In this document: positions 17,237 to 26,067 of the stretch, piece after piece
Position numbering within the stretch: position 1 is the stretch's first letter
Layout: each line of letters starts with the position of its first letter
Source: Chromatiales bacterium
GTDB taxonomy: Bacteria > Pseudomonadota > Gammaproteobacteria > Steroidobacterales > GCA-2729495
Assembly: GCA_016789885.1 (NCBI GenBank)
Contig: JAEUPZ010000006.1
Span: 124,001 to 188,000 of the forward strand
Length of the DNA: 64,000 nt
Reading direction: 5' to 3'
Notes under the pieces: model-generated
The model's database searches: none
What the model was told of the DNA's origin: nothing
The model's input: only the letters and a program-made list of their open reading frames with translations
Position numbers and translations under genes: made by a program

Positions 17237-17914
17237 TCAGTCCGCGCGGATCGTGTAGCCCGCGCCGCGGATCGTCTGGATCAGCGTCCGCTCGTGGCCC
17301 TTGTCGATGGCCTGCCGCAGGCGGCTCATGTGCACGTCGATGACGTTGGTCTGCGGATCGAAGTGCAGGTCCCACACGCCCTCGAGCAGCATCGTGCGGG
17401 TGACGACCTGGCCCGCGCGCCGCAGCAGGAACTCCAGCAGCTTGAATTCCCGCGCCGTCAGGTCGACGCGCTGCCCCGCCCGCGTGACGGTGCGGGCGAG
17501 CAGGTCCATTTCGAGGTCGGCGACCTTGAGCCGGGTCTCCGGACCGGGCGCCACCTGCCCGCGGCGGAGCAGCGCCTCGAGCCGGGCCAGCAGCTCGGCC
17601 AGCGCGAAGGGCTTGGTGAGGTAGTCGTCGCCGCCGGACCGCAGCCCCTCGACCCGCTGGTCGACGGAACCCAGGGCCGAGAGGATCAGCACCGGCGTGC
17701 GGTTGCCCTGCTTGCGCAGCACCTCGATGATCGTCAGGCCGTCGAGGTGCGGCAGCATGCGGTCGGCAATGATGGCGTCGTAGGTGCGCTCGGTGGCCAG
17801 GAACAGGCCATCCCGCCCGTCGGCGGCATGGTCGACGCGAAAGCCGGCTTCAGTCAGCGCCCGGACGAGGTACCCGGCGGCGTCGCGGTCGTCTTCGATC
17901 AGGAGAAGTTGCAT
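17237..17914 (-). CDS. OmpR/PhoB-family response regulator
   Basis: 225 residues, the normal length. The receiver has the EDD acidic cluster, Asp in IADRMLPHLDGL, and Lys in YLTKPFALAELLARL. The winged-helix DNA-binding domain ends DVHMSRLRQAIDKG-type followed by TIRGAGYTIR. It is the first gene of a four-gene operon (this regulator, its kinase, regB, regA). Its upstream region holds the G13 and G10 tracts, so slippage could alter expression of all four genes. Confidence 0.93.
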   Translation of the reverse strand: MQLLLIEDDRDAAGYLVRALTEAGFRVDHAADGRDGLFLATERTYDAIIADRMLPHLDGLTIIEVLRKQGNRTPVLILSALGSVDQRVEGLRSGGDDYLTKPFALAELLARLEALLRRGQVAPGPETRLKVADLEMDLLARTVTRAGQRVDLTAREFKLLEFLLRRAGQVVTRTMLLEGVWDLHFDPQTNVIDVHMSRLRQAIDKGHERTLIQTIRGAGYTIRAD

Positions 17915-18033
17915 GCCCGCATCACTGAAGCTGGCCTGCCGGACGATCGGGCAGGTACGGGAGCCATTCTAGTTTTTGCTTGCCGGGACCGGGGACCGGC
18001 GGGTAGAGATTCGAGCCAGGCCCCCCGTCGCCA

Positions 18034-18046
18034 GGGGGGGGGGGGG
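18034..18046. repeat. G13 homopolymer tract
   Basis: Thirteen consecutive G between cca and tacg, about 120 bases before the response-regulator start. Such tracts change length by strand slippage and act as phase-variable switches in some bacteria. Confidence 0.7.
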
Positions 18047-18131
18047 TACGACAGGGAGCCTGGCCCGGCGCTGCACGACAACTGGACGGGAAGTTTCAGC
18101 GATCTGGACGGAGGGCATCGGGCGTACCGCA

Positions 18132-18141
18132 GGGGGGGGGG
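18132..18141. repeat. G10 homopolymer tract
   Basis: Ten consecutive G between cgca and aacagc, about 218 bases before the response-regulator start. It is the second long tract in the same promoter region; a C6 run and a G6 run are also nearby. Confidence 0.65.
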
Positions 18142-18261
18142 AACAGCAGCCCGGGGGGAGCCTAACGTCCGGAATCGCGACCTCTCACCACCTTCCTAAC
18201 CGTTGCTTGCGAGCTTGGGAGCAAGGATGCGCCGGGCCCCATGGCTGGGTCGTTGCAGGTT

Positions 18262-18279
18262 CCTTAAGTTTGCTTAAGG
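18262..18279. repeat. 7-bp inverted repeat at the end of the NmrA-like gene
   Basis: CCTTAAG, four bases, CTTAAGG. It spans the last codons and the TAA stop of the 18264-19106 gene. It has a short stem and no T-run, so it is a weak terminator candidate at best. Confidence 0.3.
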
Positions 18280-19106
18280 TCGGGCTGCAGCGACGCCAGG
18301 GCCTGGCGCCAGGCCCCGGGGGGCAGGGCCGGGTCGTTGGCAATCTCGAAGGTCAGCCGGTCGGCGGCGGGATTGCCCAGGCATTCCACGAGCACCTTTG
18401 CCAGGTCACCCCGCGTGATGGTGCTGCCCCGGAACCGGCGCCAGTCGTCACCCTGGGCCAGCACGACGCCCTTCACGCCGGCCGGATCGTCCACCAGCCC
18501 GCCGGGCCGGACGATGGTGTAGTCGAGGCCGCTGTCCCTCAGGTGCTCCTCACCCTTGAACCGCCACTCGAGCGCGCCCTTGAAGGCCTTGTTGGCGGGC
18601 GACTGGGGATCGGTGACGCCGATGGCCGTGAGCAGCACGAAGTGCCGCACGTCGCCCGGCGTCGCGGCGTCAACCAGGTTGCGCACCGCGCCGTAGTCGA
18701 CGAACCGGGCGCTGTTGTCCCCGCCGAGCTCGCGGCTGCCGATGACGCAGATCACGTGGTCGACGCCACGCATCGCCGCCCGGGCCGCCGCGGGATCACG
18801 CAGGTCGGCCGCGACCCAGTCGATGCCGGCGGCCGCGTCGCCGAGGCGGGCGCGGGCCTCGTCCACGTTGCGGGTGGTAGCGCGGAACGGGATCCCGCCG
18901 TCGGCGAGCTCCCGCATGACGTAACGCCCGGCCCGGCCCGAGCCGCCGGCCACGAGGACGCGGCCCCGGGCCGGGTCGGAGGAGCCGCTGCCCCAGGCCG
19001 TACAGCCGGTGGCGAGCAGGCCGAGGGCCGCGATCACCGTCCGCCGGTCGAGGCTGCCCGCCCGCTGCGGCCCCGGCGTGGACAGATGGCTTTCCCGTAG
19101 CTGCAT
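18264..19106 (-). CDS. NmrA-like SDR with Tat-type and lipobox-type N-terminus
   Basis: 280 residues. A leader of about 20 residues precedes SLDRRTVIAALGLLATGC: twin arginines at 21-22, a hydrophobic stretch, and a lipobox-like cysteine at 35, so it looks like a Tat-exported lipoprotein. The Rossmann domain then begins with RVLVAGGSGRAGRYV (GGSGxxG loop). TAIGVTDP and the TIVRPGG turn match the cytoplasmic SDR at 2625-3305. It lacks a classical Tyr-x3-Lys. The combination of export signal and NAD(P) fold is unusual. A 7-bp inverted repeat overlaps its stop codon. Confidence 0.82.
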   Translation of the reverse strand: MQLRESHLSTPGPQRAGSLDRRTVIAALGLLATGCTAWGSGSSDPARGRVLVAGGSGRAGRYVMRELADGGIPFRATTRNVDEARARLGDAAAGIDWVAADLRDPAAARAAMRGVDHVICVIGSRELGGDNSARFVDYGAVRNLVDAATPGDVRHFVLLTAIGVTDPQSPANKAFKGALEWRFKGEEHLRDSGLDYTIVRPGGLVDDPAGVKGVVLAQGDDWRRFRGSTITRGDLAKVLVECLGNPAADRLTFEIANDPALPPGAWRQALASLQPDLKQT

Positions 19107-19225
19107 GGCGATTCCCGGCGCGTTAGCCTGCGCGCCATTATCCCTGAATCCCCTGCCCCCGGTCCGACGAAGCGCCCCGGTATCGGGCCTGCGCCCGGCG
19201 GCACTGCACTCCGGAGTCGAACAAG

Positions 19226-20386
19226 ATGTACATCAACTTCTGGTATCCCATCGTCCGCAGCCAGGACCTCGAGGCCGGAAAGGCCCAGCGCGTCAGGACC
19301 CTCGGCGTCAACCTCGTCGCCTGGCGGGGCGAGGATGGCCAGGCCCACGTCCAGGCCGACACCTGCGTCCACCGCGGCGGCTCCCTGAGCAAGGGCCTGG
19401 TCAAGGACAACTGCATCGTCTGCCCCTACCACGGCTGGCGCTTCGGTCCGGACGGCAAGGCCGTGGCCATTCCCTCCCTCGGTCCCGATGCCAAGCTGCC
19501 GGCCCGGGCGAAGATCGACTCGTACCCCGTGCAGGAGAAGTACGGCATCGTCTTCGCATTCCTCGGCGACCTGCCCGAGGAAGAGCGGCCGCCGATCTAC
19601 GACGTCACGGAGTTCAGCGCCGACGGCTGGCGCGGGACCGAAATCGTCGTGCTCGACATCGACGCATACTACGAGCGCTCGATGGAGAACGGGCTCGACC
19701 CGGCGCACAACGAGTTCGTCCACCCGTCCCAGGGCTCGCCCGGCATGGAGCCGGACTACCTGAAGAAGGGCCTGGGCCTCGAGGACAGAGAGTGGGGCAC
19801 CCGCTTCTTCGTGTCGTTCGACGAGAAGGGCCACCAGGAGTCCGATCTCTCGGGCCTGCGCGCCTCGAAGAAGGGCGTGCGTGCCGGCTCCGGGCACCAT
19901 GGCCCGAACCACCTGCAGACGTGGATCAACTTCAGCGCCACCAACGCCTTCCACCAGTACTTCTTCGAGCAGCCCGTCGACGAGTCGCACACGCGCGTGT
20001 TCTTCCTGAACACCCGCAACTGCATGCTCGACCCGAAGATGGACGCGCGGGCCAACGAGGCGAACCTCAAGGTGGCCCACGAGGACATCGCCGTGCTCAC
20101 CGAGCTGAATCCCGTGCGCACGCCCGAGAACAACGTCAAGGAGATCCTGCTGCCACCGGACCAGGCCGTCGTGCGCTACCGCGAGTTCCTCGCCGAGTGG
20201 GAGCGCCGCGGCTGGCGCATCGACCTGAAGAAGCTGCGCGAGACCGCCGGCGACGTGGCCTACGCGATCCCCTGCCCGGACCGCCGCACGTCGGGCAACT
20301 GGGTGCTCGACCCGATCCCGCTGGTGCCCGCGGCCGACGCGGCGGCCAGCGCGACGCCGGCGCGCCTCGCCGGCGGCAACGGCTGA
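19226..20386 (+). CDS. Rieske-type ring-hydroxylating oxygenase, copy 1
   Basis: 386 residues. The N-terminal Rieske domain ligates [2Fe-2S] through C47-x-H49 (CVHRGG) and C66-x2-H69 (CPYHGW). The catalytic domain carries the mononuclear iron motif NGLDPAHNEFVHP, with N155, D158, H161 and H166. This belongs to the alpha-only (Vanillate O-demethylase/PobA-like) oxygenases that hydroxylate or demethylate aromatic or steroid substrates, using an external reductase. The start at 19226 is supported by the shared MYINFWYP start of the second copy. A 15-bp hairpin follows the stop. It is divergently placed from the lipoprotein-like SDR. Confidence 0.92.
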   Translation: MYINFWYPIVRSQDLEAGKAQRVRTLGVNLVAWRGEDGQAHVQADTCVHRGGSLSKGLVKDNCIVCPYHGWRFGPDGKAVAIPSLGPDAKLPARAKIDSYPVQEKYGIVFAFLGDLPEEERPPIYDVTEFSADGWRGTEIVVLDIDAYYERSMENGLDPAHNEFVHPSQGSPGMEPDYLKKGLGLEDREWGTRFFVSFDEKGHQESDLSGLRASKKGVRAGSGHHGPNHLQTWINFSATNAFHQYFFEQPVDESHTRVFFLNTRNCMLDPKMDARANEANLKVAHEDIAVLTELNPVRTPENNVKEILLPPDQAVVRYREFLAEWERRGWRIDLKKLRETAGDVAYAIPCPDRRTSGNWVLDPIPLVPAADAAASATPARLAGGNG

Positions 20387-20392
20387 CGACCG

Positions 20393-20427
20393 GACCCGCG
20401 CCGGGGCCGGATGCCCCGGCGCGGGTC
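20393..20427. terminator. Strong bidirectional hairpin between convergent genes
   Basis: GACCCGCGCCGGGGC, loop cggat, exact inverse complement: a perfect 15-bp stem. It starts 7 bases after the Rieske stop and its far arm covers the end of the convergent TPR/oxygenase gene (stop 20426-20428). No T-run follows on either side, so it may act as a Rho-assisted or antisense-blocking structure. Confidence 0.55.
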
Positions 20428-22009
20428 AGCGTCGCGGCATCACGTCGATCGCGACGCTGATGCGCTCCCCGGCCCCGGTGAACGGCCGGGTGCAGTGGTA
20501 CAGGTACGAAGGGAACATCACGAGCCGCCCCTCGACGGGCTCGATGCACCGGGCCGGCGGCGGGCGCCTGAACCGGTATCGGGCGGGTGGTGGCCCGAAC
20601 TCGAGCCAGCCAGCCTGGGGATCCTCGCCGCATGCATCCATGCCGGGAGGCACGGCCACGTAGTACACCGCGCTGAGCCAGCCCAAGGGGTGCTGGTGCG
20701 GCAGCTGGCGGCCGCCGGCGGGCAGCAGCGTTCCCCAGGCCCGCAGCGAGAAGCCCGTCGACGCTCCGGCCATGACCGGATCCTCGCCGAAGCCAGCCGC
20801 GACCACCCGCTCGACGTAGGCCTGCACCGCGGCCCTGAAATACCCGTCGAGGGCGGTGAGCTCACGTTCGCGGTGCAGGTACAGCTCGCCCGTCTGGCCA
20901 CCGTCCCGGGTCGACCTGGACACCGGCGAACGGACCAGCGACGGGTCGGCGGCGAGGCGCCGCGCGATGGCGTCGCGACCCGGACGGGGATCCGGCGCGG
21001 GCAGGCTGCCGCCATCGAAGGACTGCACGAGCACCGCGTTGACGTCGCCGAAGCCCAGCAGCCGGCCTGCGGCCGCGTCCTCGCCGGCGTCCCACAGCGC
21101 GTAGCCGAGGGCGGCCACCACGAGGCGCTCGCCCGGATGGCGGGCCAGGAAGGCACGCCCGAGGGCGACGGCTGCCGGCGCGTCACCGGCACCGGCCCGC
21201 AGGCTCATGAGGTCGGCCGTGGCCCGGGCATTGTCCGGGTTGCGTGCCACGGCGGCCTCGAGCACCTGCCGGGCCGTGGGCACGTCGTCCAGCTCAGCCA
21301 GCGCCACCGCCAGGTTGACCGCGGCGAGATCGTCGCCGGGGGCCCGCTCCAGTACCCGGCGCAGCGGCGCCAAGGCCTCGGCGGGCCGGCCTAGCGCCAG
21401 CAGCGTGGCACCGCGGGCCGCGTCGACCGCCGGATCGCCCGCGCAGGCTGCCGCCGCGGCCTCGCACTCGGCCAGCGCCGCATCGCCGCGGCCGGCGTCG
21501 AGCAGCAGGCTGACGAGGTTGCAGCGGACCTCGCTGTCGCCGGGGTCAGCCAGGAGGTAATCGCGGTAGAGACCTTCCGCCTCGGCCAGGTGGCCGCGGT
21601 ACTGCAGCACCGCGCCCAGGTTAGCCAGGGCCTTGGGCGATCGCTCCCGGCCGAGCGAGCGGCGCAGCGCGGTCTCCGCCAGCTCGAGGTCGCCGGCGGC
21701 GAGGTGTGTCAGCGCGAGCTCGGCGAGCGCGTCGGCCGATGCGGGTGCCAGCTCGGCAGCCCGGCGCAGCAGGGCCGCTGAGGCCGCGAGGTCGCCCAGC
21801 TGACGCTTGAGGATGCCGCGCAGGCGCAGCGCCTGCAGGTGGTCCGGCGCGGCGCGCAGCACGCCGGCGTAGGCATCGTCGGCCTGCGGGTAACGGCCGG
21901 ACTGGTGCGCCGCCATGGCGGCCCGCAGCAGCCCGGCCGGATCGTCGCCCGGCGTCAGGCCGCGCGCTCCCACTTCTGCTTGGCGTGGTAGCCGAGCTTC
22001 CACAGCCAC
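20426..22009 (-). CDS. TPR-repeat protein fused to a putative 2-oxoglutarate/Fe(II) oxygenase domain
   Basis: About 527 residues. The N-terminal about 300 residues are tandem helix pairs of the tetratricopeptide type (patterns such as ALRLRGILKRQLGDLAA and ALANLGAVLQYRGHLAEAE). The C-terminal about 190 residues match the putative 2OG-Fe(II) oxygenase family: HQHPLGWLSAVYYV carries the HxH/D metal-binding start and YLYHCTRPFTGAGERISVA the distal His and the Arg that holds 2-oxoglutarate. It probably hydroxylates a protein or peptide. The start is uncertain: ATG-equivalent at 22009 overlaps the PPOX gene by 55 bases, while a GTG at 21973 is an alternative. Confidence 0.82.
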   Translation of the reverse strand: MAVEARLPRQAEVGARGLTPGDDPAGLLRAAMAAHQSGRYPQADDAYAGVLRAAPDHLQALRLRGILKRQLGDLAASAALLRRAAELAPASADALAELALTHLAAGDLELAETALRRSLGRERSPKALANLGAVLQYRGHLAEAEGLYRDYLLADPGDSEVRCNLVSLLLDAGRGDAALAECEAAAAACAGDPAVDAARGATLLALGRPAEALAPLRRVLERAPGDDLAAVNLAVALAELDDVPTARQVLEAAVARNPDNARATADLMSLRAGAGDAPAAVALGRAFLARHPGERLVVAALGYALWDAGEDAAAGRLLGFGDVNAVLVQSFDGGSLPAPDPRPGRDAIARRLAADPSLVRSPVSRSTRDGGQTGELYLHRERELTALDGYFRAAVQAYVERVVAAGFGEDPVMAGASTGFSLRAWGTLLPAGGRQLPHQHPLGWLSAVYYVAVPPGMDACGEDPQAGWLEFGPPPARYRFRRPPPARCIEPVEGRLVMFPSYLYHCTRPFTGAGERISVAIDVMPRR

Positions 22010-22470
22010 GTCTCGGTGTAGAGGATCTTGTGCGGCACCACCTTCAGCACCTGCCGCTCGAAAGGCTTGCTGGTGTCCAGGGCAAGGTCACTCATCCACT
22101 CGTGCCAGCGGAAGATCTTCATGCCGTGGTCCCAGCCGGGTGCGTGGGGCTCGATGATGTGGGCCGTGCCGAAGAGCTGCGCGCCACGGGCACTGTGCCA
22201 GCCGTGGTACGCCCCATGCACGGCAATGGACACGCGCGGGTCGCGCTGCATGGCCTTGAGCTTGGGCGTACCGGGATCGGGCAGCATGTAGAGATCCAGC
22301 CCGTCGGCGTAGTACTCGATGGGGCTCGCGATGGGGCCGTTCCGGCCGACGGTAGCCAGCACGCACATGTTGGTGGAGCCCAGCAGCTGCTGGATGCGGT
22401 CCTCGAGCTGTTCGCGCGGCAGCACCTGCTGCGGCCACGGCGGCTCGACCCACTTGTAGGCATGGCTCAT
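21955..22470 (-). CDS. Pyridoxamine 5'-phosphate oxidase-like flavin-binding protein
   Basis: 171 residues from ATG 22470, chosen because MSHAYKWVEPPWP starts the family and a GAGGAT precedes it; an upstream open frame through the zinc-protein region is a shadow. The PPOX split-barrel is recognised by CVLATVGRNGPIASPIEYYADG, the LYMLPDPGTPKLKAMQRDPRVSI block and a late aromatic helix WHEWM. Members bind FMN, F420 or heme and reduce a small molecule. It is followed, with overlap, by the TPR/2OG gene, and is divergent from the zinc locus. Confidence 0.85.
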   Translation of the reverse strand: MSHAYKWVEPPWPQQVLPREQLEDRIQQLLGSTNMCVLATVGRNGPIASPIEYYADGLDLYMLPDPGTPKLKAMQRDPRVSIAVHGAYHGWHSARGAQLFGTAHIIEPHAPGWDHGMKIFRWHEWMSDLALDTSKPFERQVLKVVPHKILYTETWLWKLGYHAKQKWERAA

Positions 22471-22572
22471 GGTCAGGATCCTCGTCGGGGAGTTCACACT
22501 GCGCGGCACCGCGCGCGGCGCCGGCCGGACTCTAGCATGCCGCAGGAGACGGGCTCCGGGTATAGTCGCCCC

Positions 22573-23166
22573 ATGAAGATAGTGACCTGGAGCGTCGCCG
22601 CCAGTGCGGTGGCGGCAGCGCTGACCCACGCACTGGCCGTCACACCCGCGCTCGCCGGCGATCGCCGCGAAGCCGGCCGTCACGAGCATGGCAGCGGCGA
22701 GCTGCGGGTGGCCATCGACGGGAACGACGTCGAAGTCGAGCTCGAGGGGCCAGCGGCCAACTTCATCGGCTTCGAGTACCAGCCCTCGACCGCAGCGGAA
22801 CAGCAGGCGCTGGACAGCGCGCTGGCGACCCTTCGGGAGCCCGGGCAGGTGCTCAGCTGGCCGGCGGCGGCGGGGTGCCAGCTGGTCAGCGCCGAGGTCA
22901 CGCCCCCGGACTACGGCGATGACGAAGAAAACGGCGACCATGATGGGCACGACGACGACTCCCACGCGGGCGACCAGGGCCACAGCGAAATCGCGGCCCT
23001 GTACGCGTACCGCTGCAGCAAGCCCGGCTCCCTCGACGCGTTGCGCGTGCTCGTCTTCGAGCGCTTTCCGCAGACGGAGCGCCTGGACGCCAGTGTCGCG
23101 GCACCGGGCGGCCAGACCGGGGCCACGCTGACCCCCGCCGCGGCGGTACTCAAGCTGCGGCCGTGA
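22573..23166 (+). CDS. DUF2796 (ZrgA-like) periplasmic zinc protein
   Basis: 197 residues with a Sec signal (ATG 22573, ending ALA-G around residue 29). The mature part has HEHGSGELRVAIDG, the core DUF2796 signature, and an Asp/His-rich metal-binding segment at about 115-137, then YRCSKPGSLDALRV. Family members are zinc-responsive periplasmic proteins working with an ABC permease for zinc uptake in Vibrio (ZrgA). The ABC ATPase gene overlaps its end by four bases, supporting one transport system. Confidence 0.88.
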   Translation: MKIVTWSVAASAVAAALTHALAVTPALAGDRREAGRHEHGSGELRVAIDGNDVEVELEGPAANFIGFEYQPSTAAEQQALDSALATLREPGQVLSWPAAAGCQLVSAEVTPPDYGDDEENGDHDGHDDDSHAGDQGHSEIAALYAYRCSKPGSLDALRVLVFERFPQTERLDASVAAPGGQTGATLTPAAAVLKLRP

Positions 23167-23879
23167 GCGAGCCCCCGGCCGTCGTCCTGTCCGGCGTGCG
23201 CTACGGCTGGCAGCCAGCGCTGCCGGTGGTGGCCATCGACGAGCTGCGCATCGGGCACAGCGAGCGGGTCTTCATCAGCGGGCCCAGCGGCACCGGCAAG
23301 AGCACGCTGCTGGGGCTCGTCGGCGGCGTACTCGTCCCGCAGGCGGGCACCGTCACGATCCTCGGCACCGACCTCGGCGCGCTCTCCACCAGCGGCCGTG
23401 ACGCCTTCCGCGCCGAGCACGTCGGCTTCATCTTCCAGATGTTCAACCTGCTGCCGTACCTGTCGGTGATCGACAACGTGGCCCTGCCCTGCCGCTTCTC
23501 GGCGGTGCGCTGGCGCCGCGCCGTGGCCGGCAGTGGCGGCGTGCCGGCCGAAGCGGCCCGGCTGCTCGGGCGCCTCGGCCTGGACGACCCGGGCCTGCTC
23601 CGCCGCCCGGTCACCCAGCTCAGCATCGGCCAGCAGCAGCGCGTGGCGGCCGCCAGGGCGCTGATCGGCCGGCCCCGGCTCGTGATCGCCGACGAGCCGA
23701 CGTCGTCGCTCGACGCCAACGCCCGCGCGAGCTTCATCGACCTGCTGCTGGCGGAGTGCCGCGACGCCGGCAGCGCCGTGCTGTTCGTCAGCCACGACCT
23801 GTCGCTGGCACCACACTTCGACCGGCGCATCGCGCTGGCCGACGTCAACCGTGCGCAGGCGGACCGGCGTGCCGCGTAG
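23163..23879 (+). CDS. ABC transporter ATP-binding protein, LolD/MacB type
   Basis: 238 residues. Walker A is GPSGTGKST (40-48), the Q-loop is FIFQMFNLLPYLS, the signature is LSIGQQQRV and Walker B is LVIADEPTSSLD with SHD histidine. The FQMFNLLPYL pattern places it with LolD/MacB/FtsE-type ATPases that energise FtsX-like permeases. Its GTG start overlaps the DUF2796 stop (GTGA), so translation is coupled. It likely powers the adjacent permease. Confidence 0.92.
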   Translation: MSEPPAVVLSGVRYGWQPALPVVAIDELRIGHSERVFISGPSGTGKSTLLGLVGGVLVPQAGTVTILGTDLGALSTSGRDAFRAEHVGFIFQMFNLLPYLSVIDNVALPCRFSAVRWRRAVAGSGGVPAEAARLLGRLGLDDPGLLRRPVTQLSIGQQQRVAAARALIGRPRLVIADEPTSSLDANARASFIDLLLAECRDAGSAVLFVSHDLSLAPHFDRRIALADVNRAQADRRAA

Positions 23880-25137
23880 CCCGATCTTCCGCCTCGCGCT
23901 GGCGAGCCTGTGGAACCGGCGGGCCACGGCGCTGCTGACGGTGTTCTCCATCGCGGTCAGCGTCACCCTACTGCTCGGCGTGGAGCGGATCCGCACCGAG
24001 GCGCGGGCCAGCTTCGCGAATACCATCTCGGGCACCGACCTCATCGTCGGGGCGCGCAGCGGTGACCTCAACCTGCTGCTGTACTCGGTCTTCCGCATCG
24101 GCAACGCGACGAACAACGTCACCTGGCAGTCGTACCGGGACCTGGCGGCACGCCGCGAGGTGGCGTGGACGATCCCCATCTCGCTGGGCGACTCGCACCG
24201 GGGCTACCGGGTCATGGGCACGTCTTCCGCCTACCTGGAGCACTACCGGTACGCCGGCGACCGCCGGCTCGAGCTCGCCGAGGGCGAGCCCATGGCCGGC
24301 GTCTTCGAGACGATGCTCGGCGCCGAGGTGGCGAAGCAGCTGGGCTACCGGGTCGGCCAGCAGATCGTCATCGCCCACGGGCTCGGCACGGCGAGCTTCC
24401 TCGAGCACAAGGACAAGCCCTTCACCGTCACGGGCATCCTGAAGAAGACCGGGACGCCGGTGGACCGGACGATCCACGTCACCCTCGAGGGCATCGAGGC
24501 CATCCACGCCGACTGGCAGCAGGGCGCGCCCCTGCCGGGCCAGCGCGTGTCGGCCGAGGAAGTGCAGCAGCGCGACCTGACGCCCACGGCCATCACCGCA
24601 TTCCTCGTGGGACTCAAGTCGCGGGTCGCGACCTTCCGCCTGCAACGGGCCATCAACGAGTACCCGGAGGAGCCGCTGTCGGCGGTGATTCCGGGCGTTG
24701 CCCTGCAGCAGCTGTGGGACCTCGTCGGCGTCGTCGAGATCGCGCTGCTGGCCATCAGCGGCTGCGTCGTGCTCGGCGGCCTGCTGGGGATGCTCGCGGC
24801 GATCCTGACGAGCCTGAACGAGCGCCGCCGCGAGATGGCCATCCTGCGCTCGGTGGGCGCGCGGCCGTGGCAGGTGTTCGGGCTGCTGGTCAGCGAAGCC
24901 GGGCTGCTGGCTGCGGCGGGCGTCGCGGCCGGCTTTGCCTTCACGTACCTGGCGCTGCTGGCCGTCGCGCCCTTCGCCGAAGACGCCTTCGGCATCGTGG
25001 TCCGGCTCAGGCCGCCCGGCACCTACGACGCCATCGTCGCGGGCGGGGTCGTGCTGGCAGCCCTGCTCATGGGCATGCTGCCGGCCTGGCGCGCCTACCG
25101 GAATGCGCTGGCCGACGGGCTGACCATCCGCGTCTGA
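23851..25137 (+). CDS. FtsX/LolC-type ABC permease
   Basis: 428 residues from GTG 23851 (overlapping the ATPase by 29 bases; a GTG at 23869 is possible). TM1 at about 21-42 (ALLTVFSIAVSVTLLLG), a large periplasmic MacB-like domain, then three TMs near the C-terminus with GSVGARPWQVF-like RSVGARPWQVF coupling helix. It completes an ABC module with the DUF2796 protein. Cargo is probably zinc or a zinc complex, by family context only. Confidence 0.9.
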   Translation: MRRRTGVPRSPIFRLALASLWNRRATALLTVFSIAVSVTLLLGVERIRTEARASFANTISGTDLIVGARSGDLNLLLYSVFRIGNATNNVTWQSYRDLAARREVAWTIPISLGDSHRGYRVMGTSSAYLEHYRYAGDRRLELAEGEPMAGVFETMLGAEVAKQLGYRVGQQIVIAHGLGTASFLEHKDKPFTVTGILKKTGTPVDRTIHVTLEGIEAIHADWQQGAPLPGQRVSAEEVQQRDLTPTAITAFLVGLKSRVATFRLQRAINEYPEEPLSAVIPGVALQQLWDLVGVVEIALLAISGCVVLGGLLGMLAAILTSLNERRREMAILRSVGARPWQVFGLLVSEAGLLAAAGVAAGFAFTYLALLAVAPFAEDAFGIVVRLRPPGTYDAIVAGGVVLAALLMGMLPAWRAYRNALADGLTIRV

Positions 25138-25290
25138 CCGTCCGCGCCGAACGGCCGGGCGGGATGAGCTGCAGCCGCCCGGTCCCGTGGTGGTCAGCAC
25201 GGCACGGACAGCGGGATCCACGCTGCCGCGTCACGCCGCCCCGTGCCCTGCCGACGACCGATGGGCGGCGGCGCGCGCAGCGGACCGACA

Positions 25291-25782
25291 CTACTCCTCG
25301 AGCATGCTCCGCAGCATCCAGGCGGTCTTCTCGTGCACGTCGAGCCGCTGGGTGATCAGATCCAGCGTCGGCTGGTCGTTGGCCGCGTCGGCCGCCGGCA
25401 GCAGCCCGCGGGCCGTGCGCGCCACCGCATCGTGGGCCTTGATCAGGTGCGCGATCATGGCCTCGGCCTTCGGCACGCCCGCCACCTCCTTCACCGACGA
25501 CAGCTTGCCGAACTCGGCGTAGGTGCCCGGTGCCGGAAAGCCCAGGGCCCGGATGCGCTCGGCGATGGGATCGACGGCGTTCCACAGCTCGGTGTACTGG
25601 GTCATGAACATCGCGTGGAGGGTGTTGAACATCGGCCCCTTCACGTTCCAGTGGAAGTTGTGGGTCATGAGGTACAGCGTGTAGGTGTCCGCCAGCAGCT
25701 GCGAGAGCCCCGCGGCGATGCGCGTGCGGTCCTTCAGCGAAATGCCGTTGTCGATGGCGGTGACGGGGGGCTTCTTGACCAT
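25291..25782 (-). CDS. dps: Dps-family DNA-binding ferritin-like protein
   Basis: 163 residues. It has the helical pattern [21 protein letters not shown] with the ferroxidase-site histidine and the downstream D/E ([19 protein letters not shown]), as in Dps. It stores iron as ferrihydrite at the expense of H2O2 and protects DNA. GGAGA lies 5-9 bases before the ATG. It is reversed relative to the surrounding zinc locus and splits it from the DUF3299 gene. Confidence 0.95.
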   Translation of the reverse strand: MVKKPPVTAIDNGISLKDRTRIAAGLSQLLADTYTLYLMTHNFHWNVKGPMFNTLHAMFMTQYTELWNAVDPIAERIRALGFPAPGTYAEFGKLSSVKEVAGVPKAEAMIAHLIKAHDAVARTARGLLPAADAANDQPTLDLITQRLDVHEKTAWMLRSMLEE

Positions 25783-26067
25783 GGTGTCTCCTGCGGGCTC
25801 TCGGAAGTCTCGGGAATCGGGGCGCGGCGGTGACCGGGAAGCGCTGCCGGAACTCCGGCGCCGCCAGCGGAGGGGACGCCCTGCTCACCGCACCGGGGTC
25901 GCACGACCGGCCCGGCAGGCACCGGCCACGCCTTTGAGAAAGCGGCCGGCTCGAGTAGCAGTTCCCCGGCGTCCGCCGCGCCCCCAGCATCGCACAGCCC
26001 CACCTGCGACGGAATGTCAGCCACATGGCCGCTCGCCCGCCGGCCCGCCCCGATTTACGATGGCGTC

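Larger units (their letters stand above)
17915..18263. other. 349-bp intergenic region upstream of the double two-component operon
   Basis: No credible gene is present. It contains a C6 run (18021-18026), a G13 tract (18034-18046), a G10 tract (18132-18141) and a G6 run (18153-18158), in a genome where long mononucleotide runs are otherwise rare. It must contain the promoter of the 17914-14004 operon, since the gene on the other side ends here. Sequencing error at the homopolymers is possible. Confidence 0.6.

Noticed and set aside
22471..22572. Zur box upstream of the DUF2796 gene
   Set aside because: No sequence close to the GTTATA-type palindromic Zur consensus is visible.
25155..25182. 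8-bp stem CCGGGCGG/CCGCCCGG after the permease as terminator
   Set aside because: Twelve-base loop and no T-run make it indistinguishable from chance in such GC-rich DNA.
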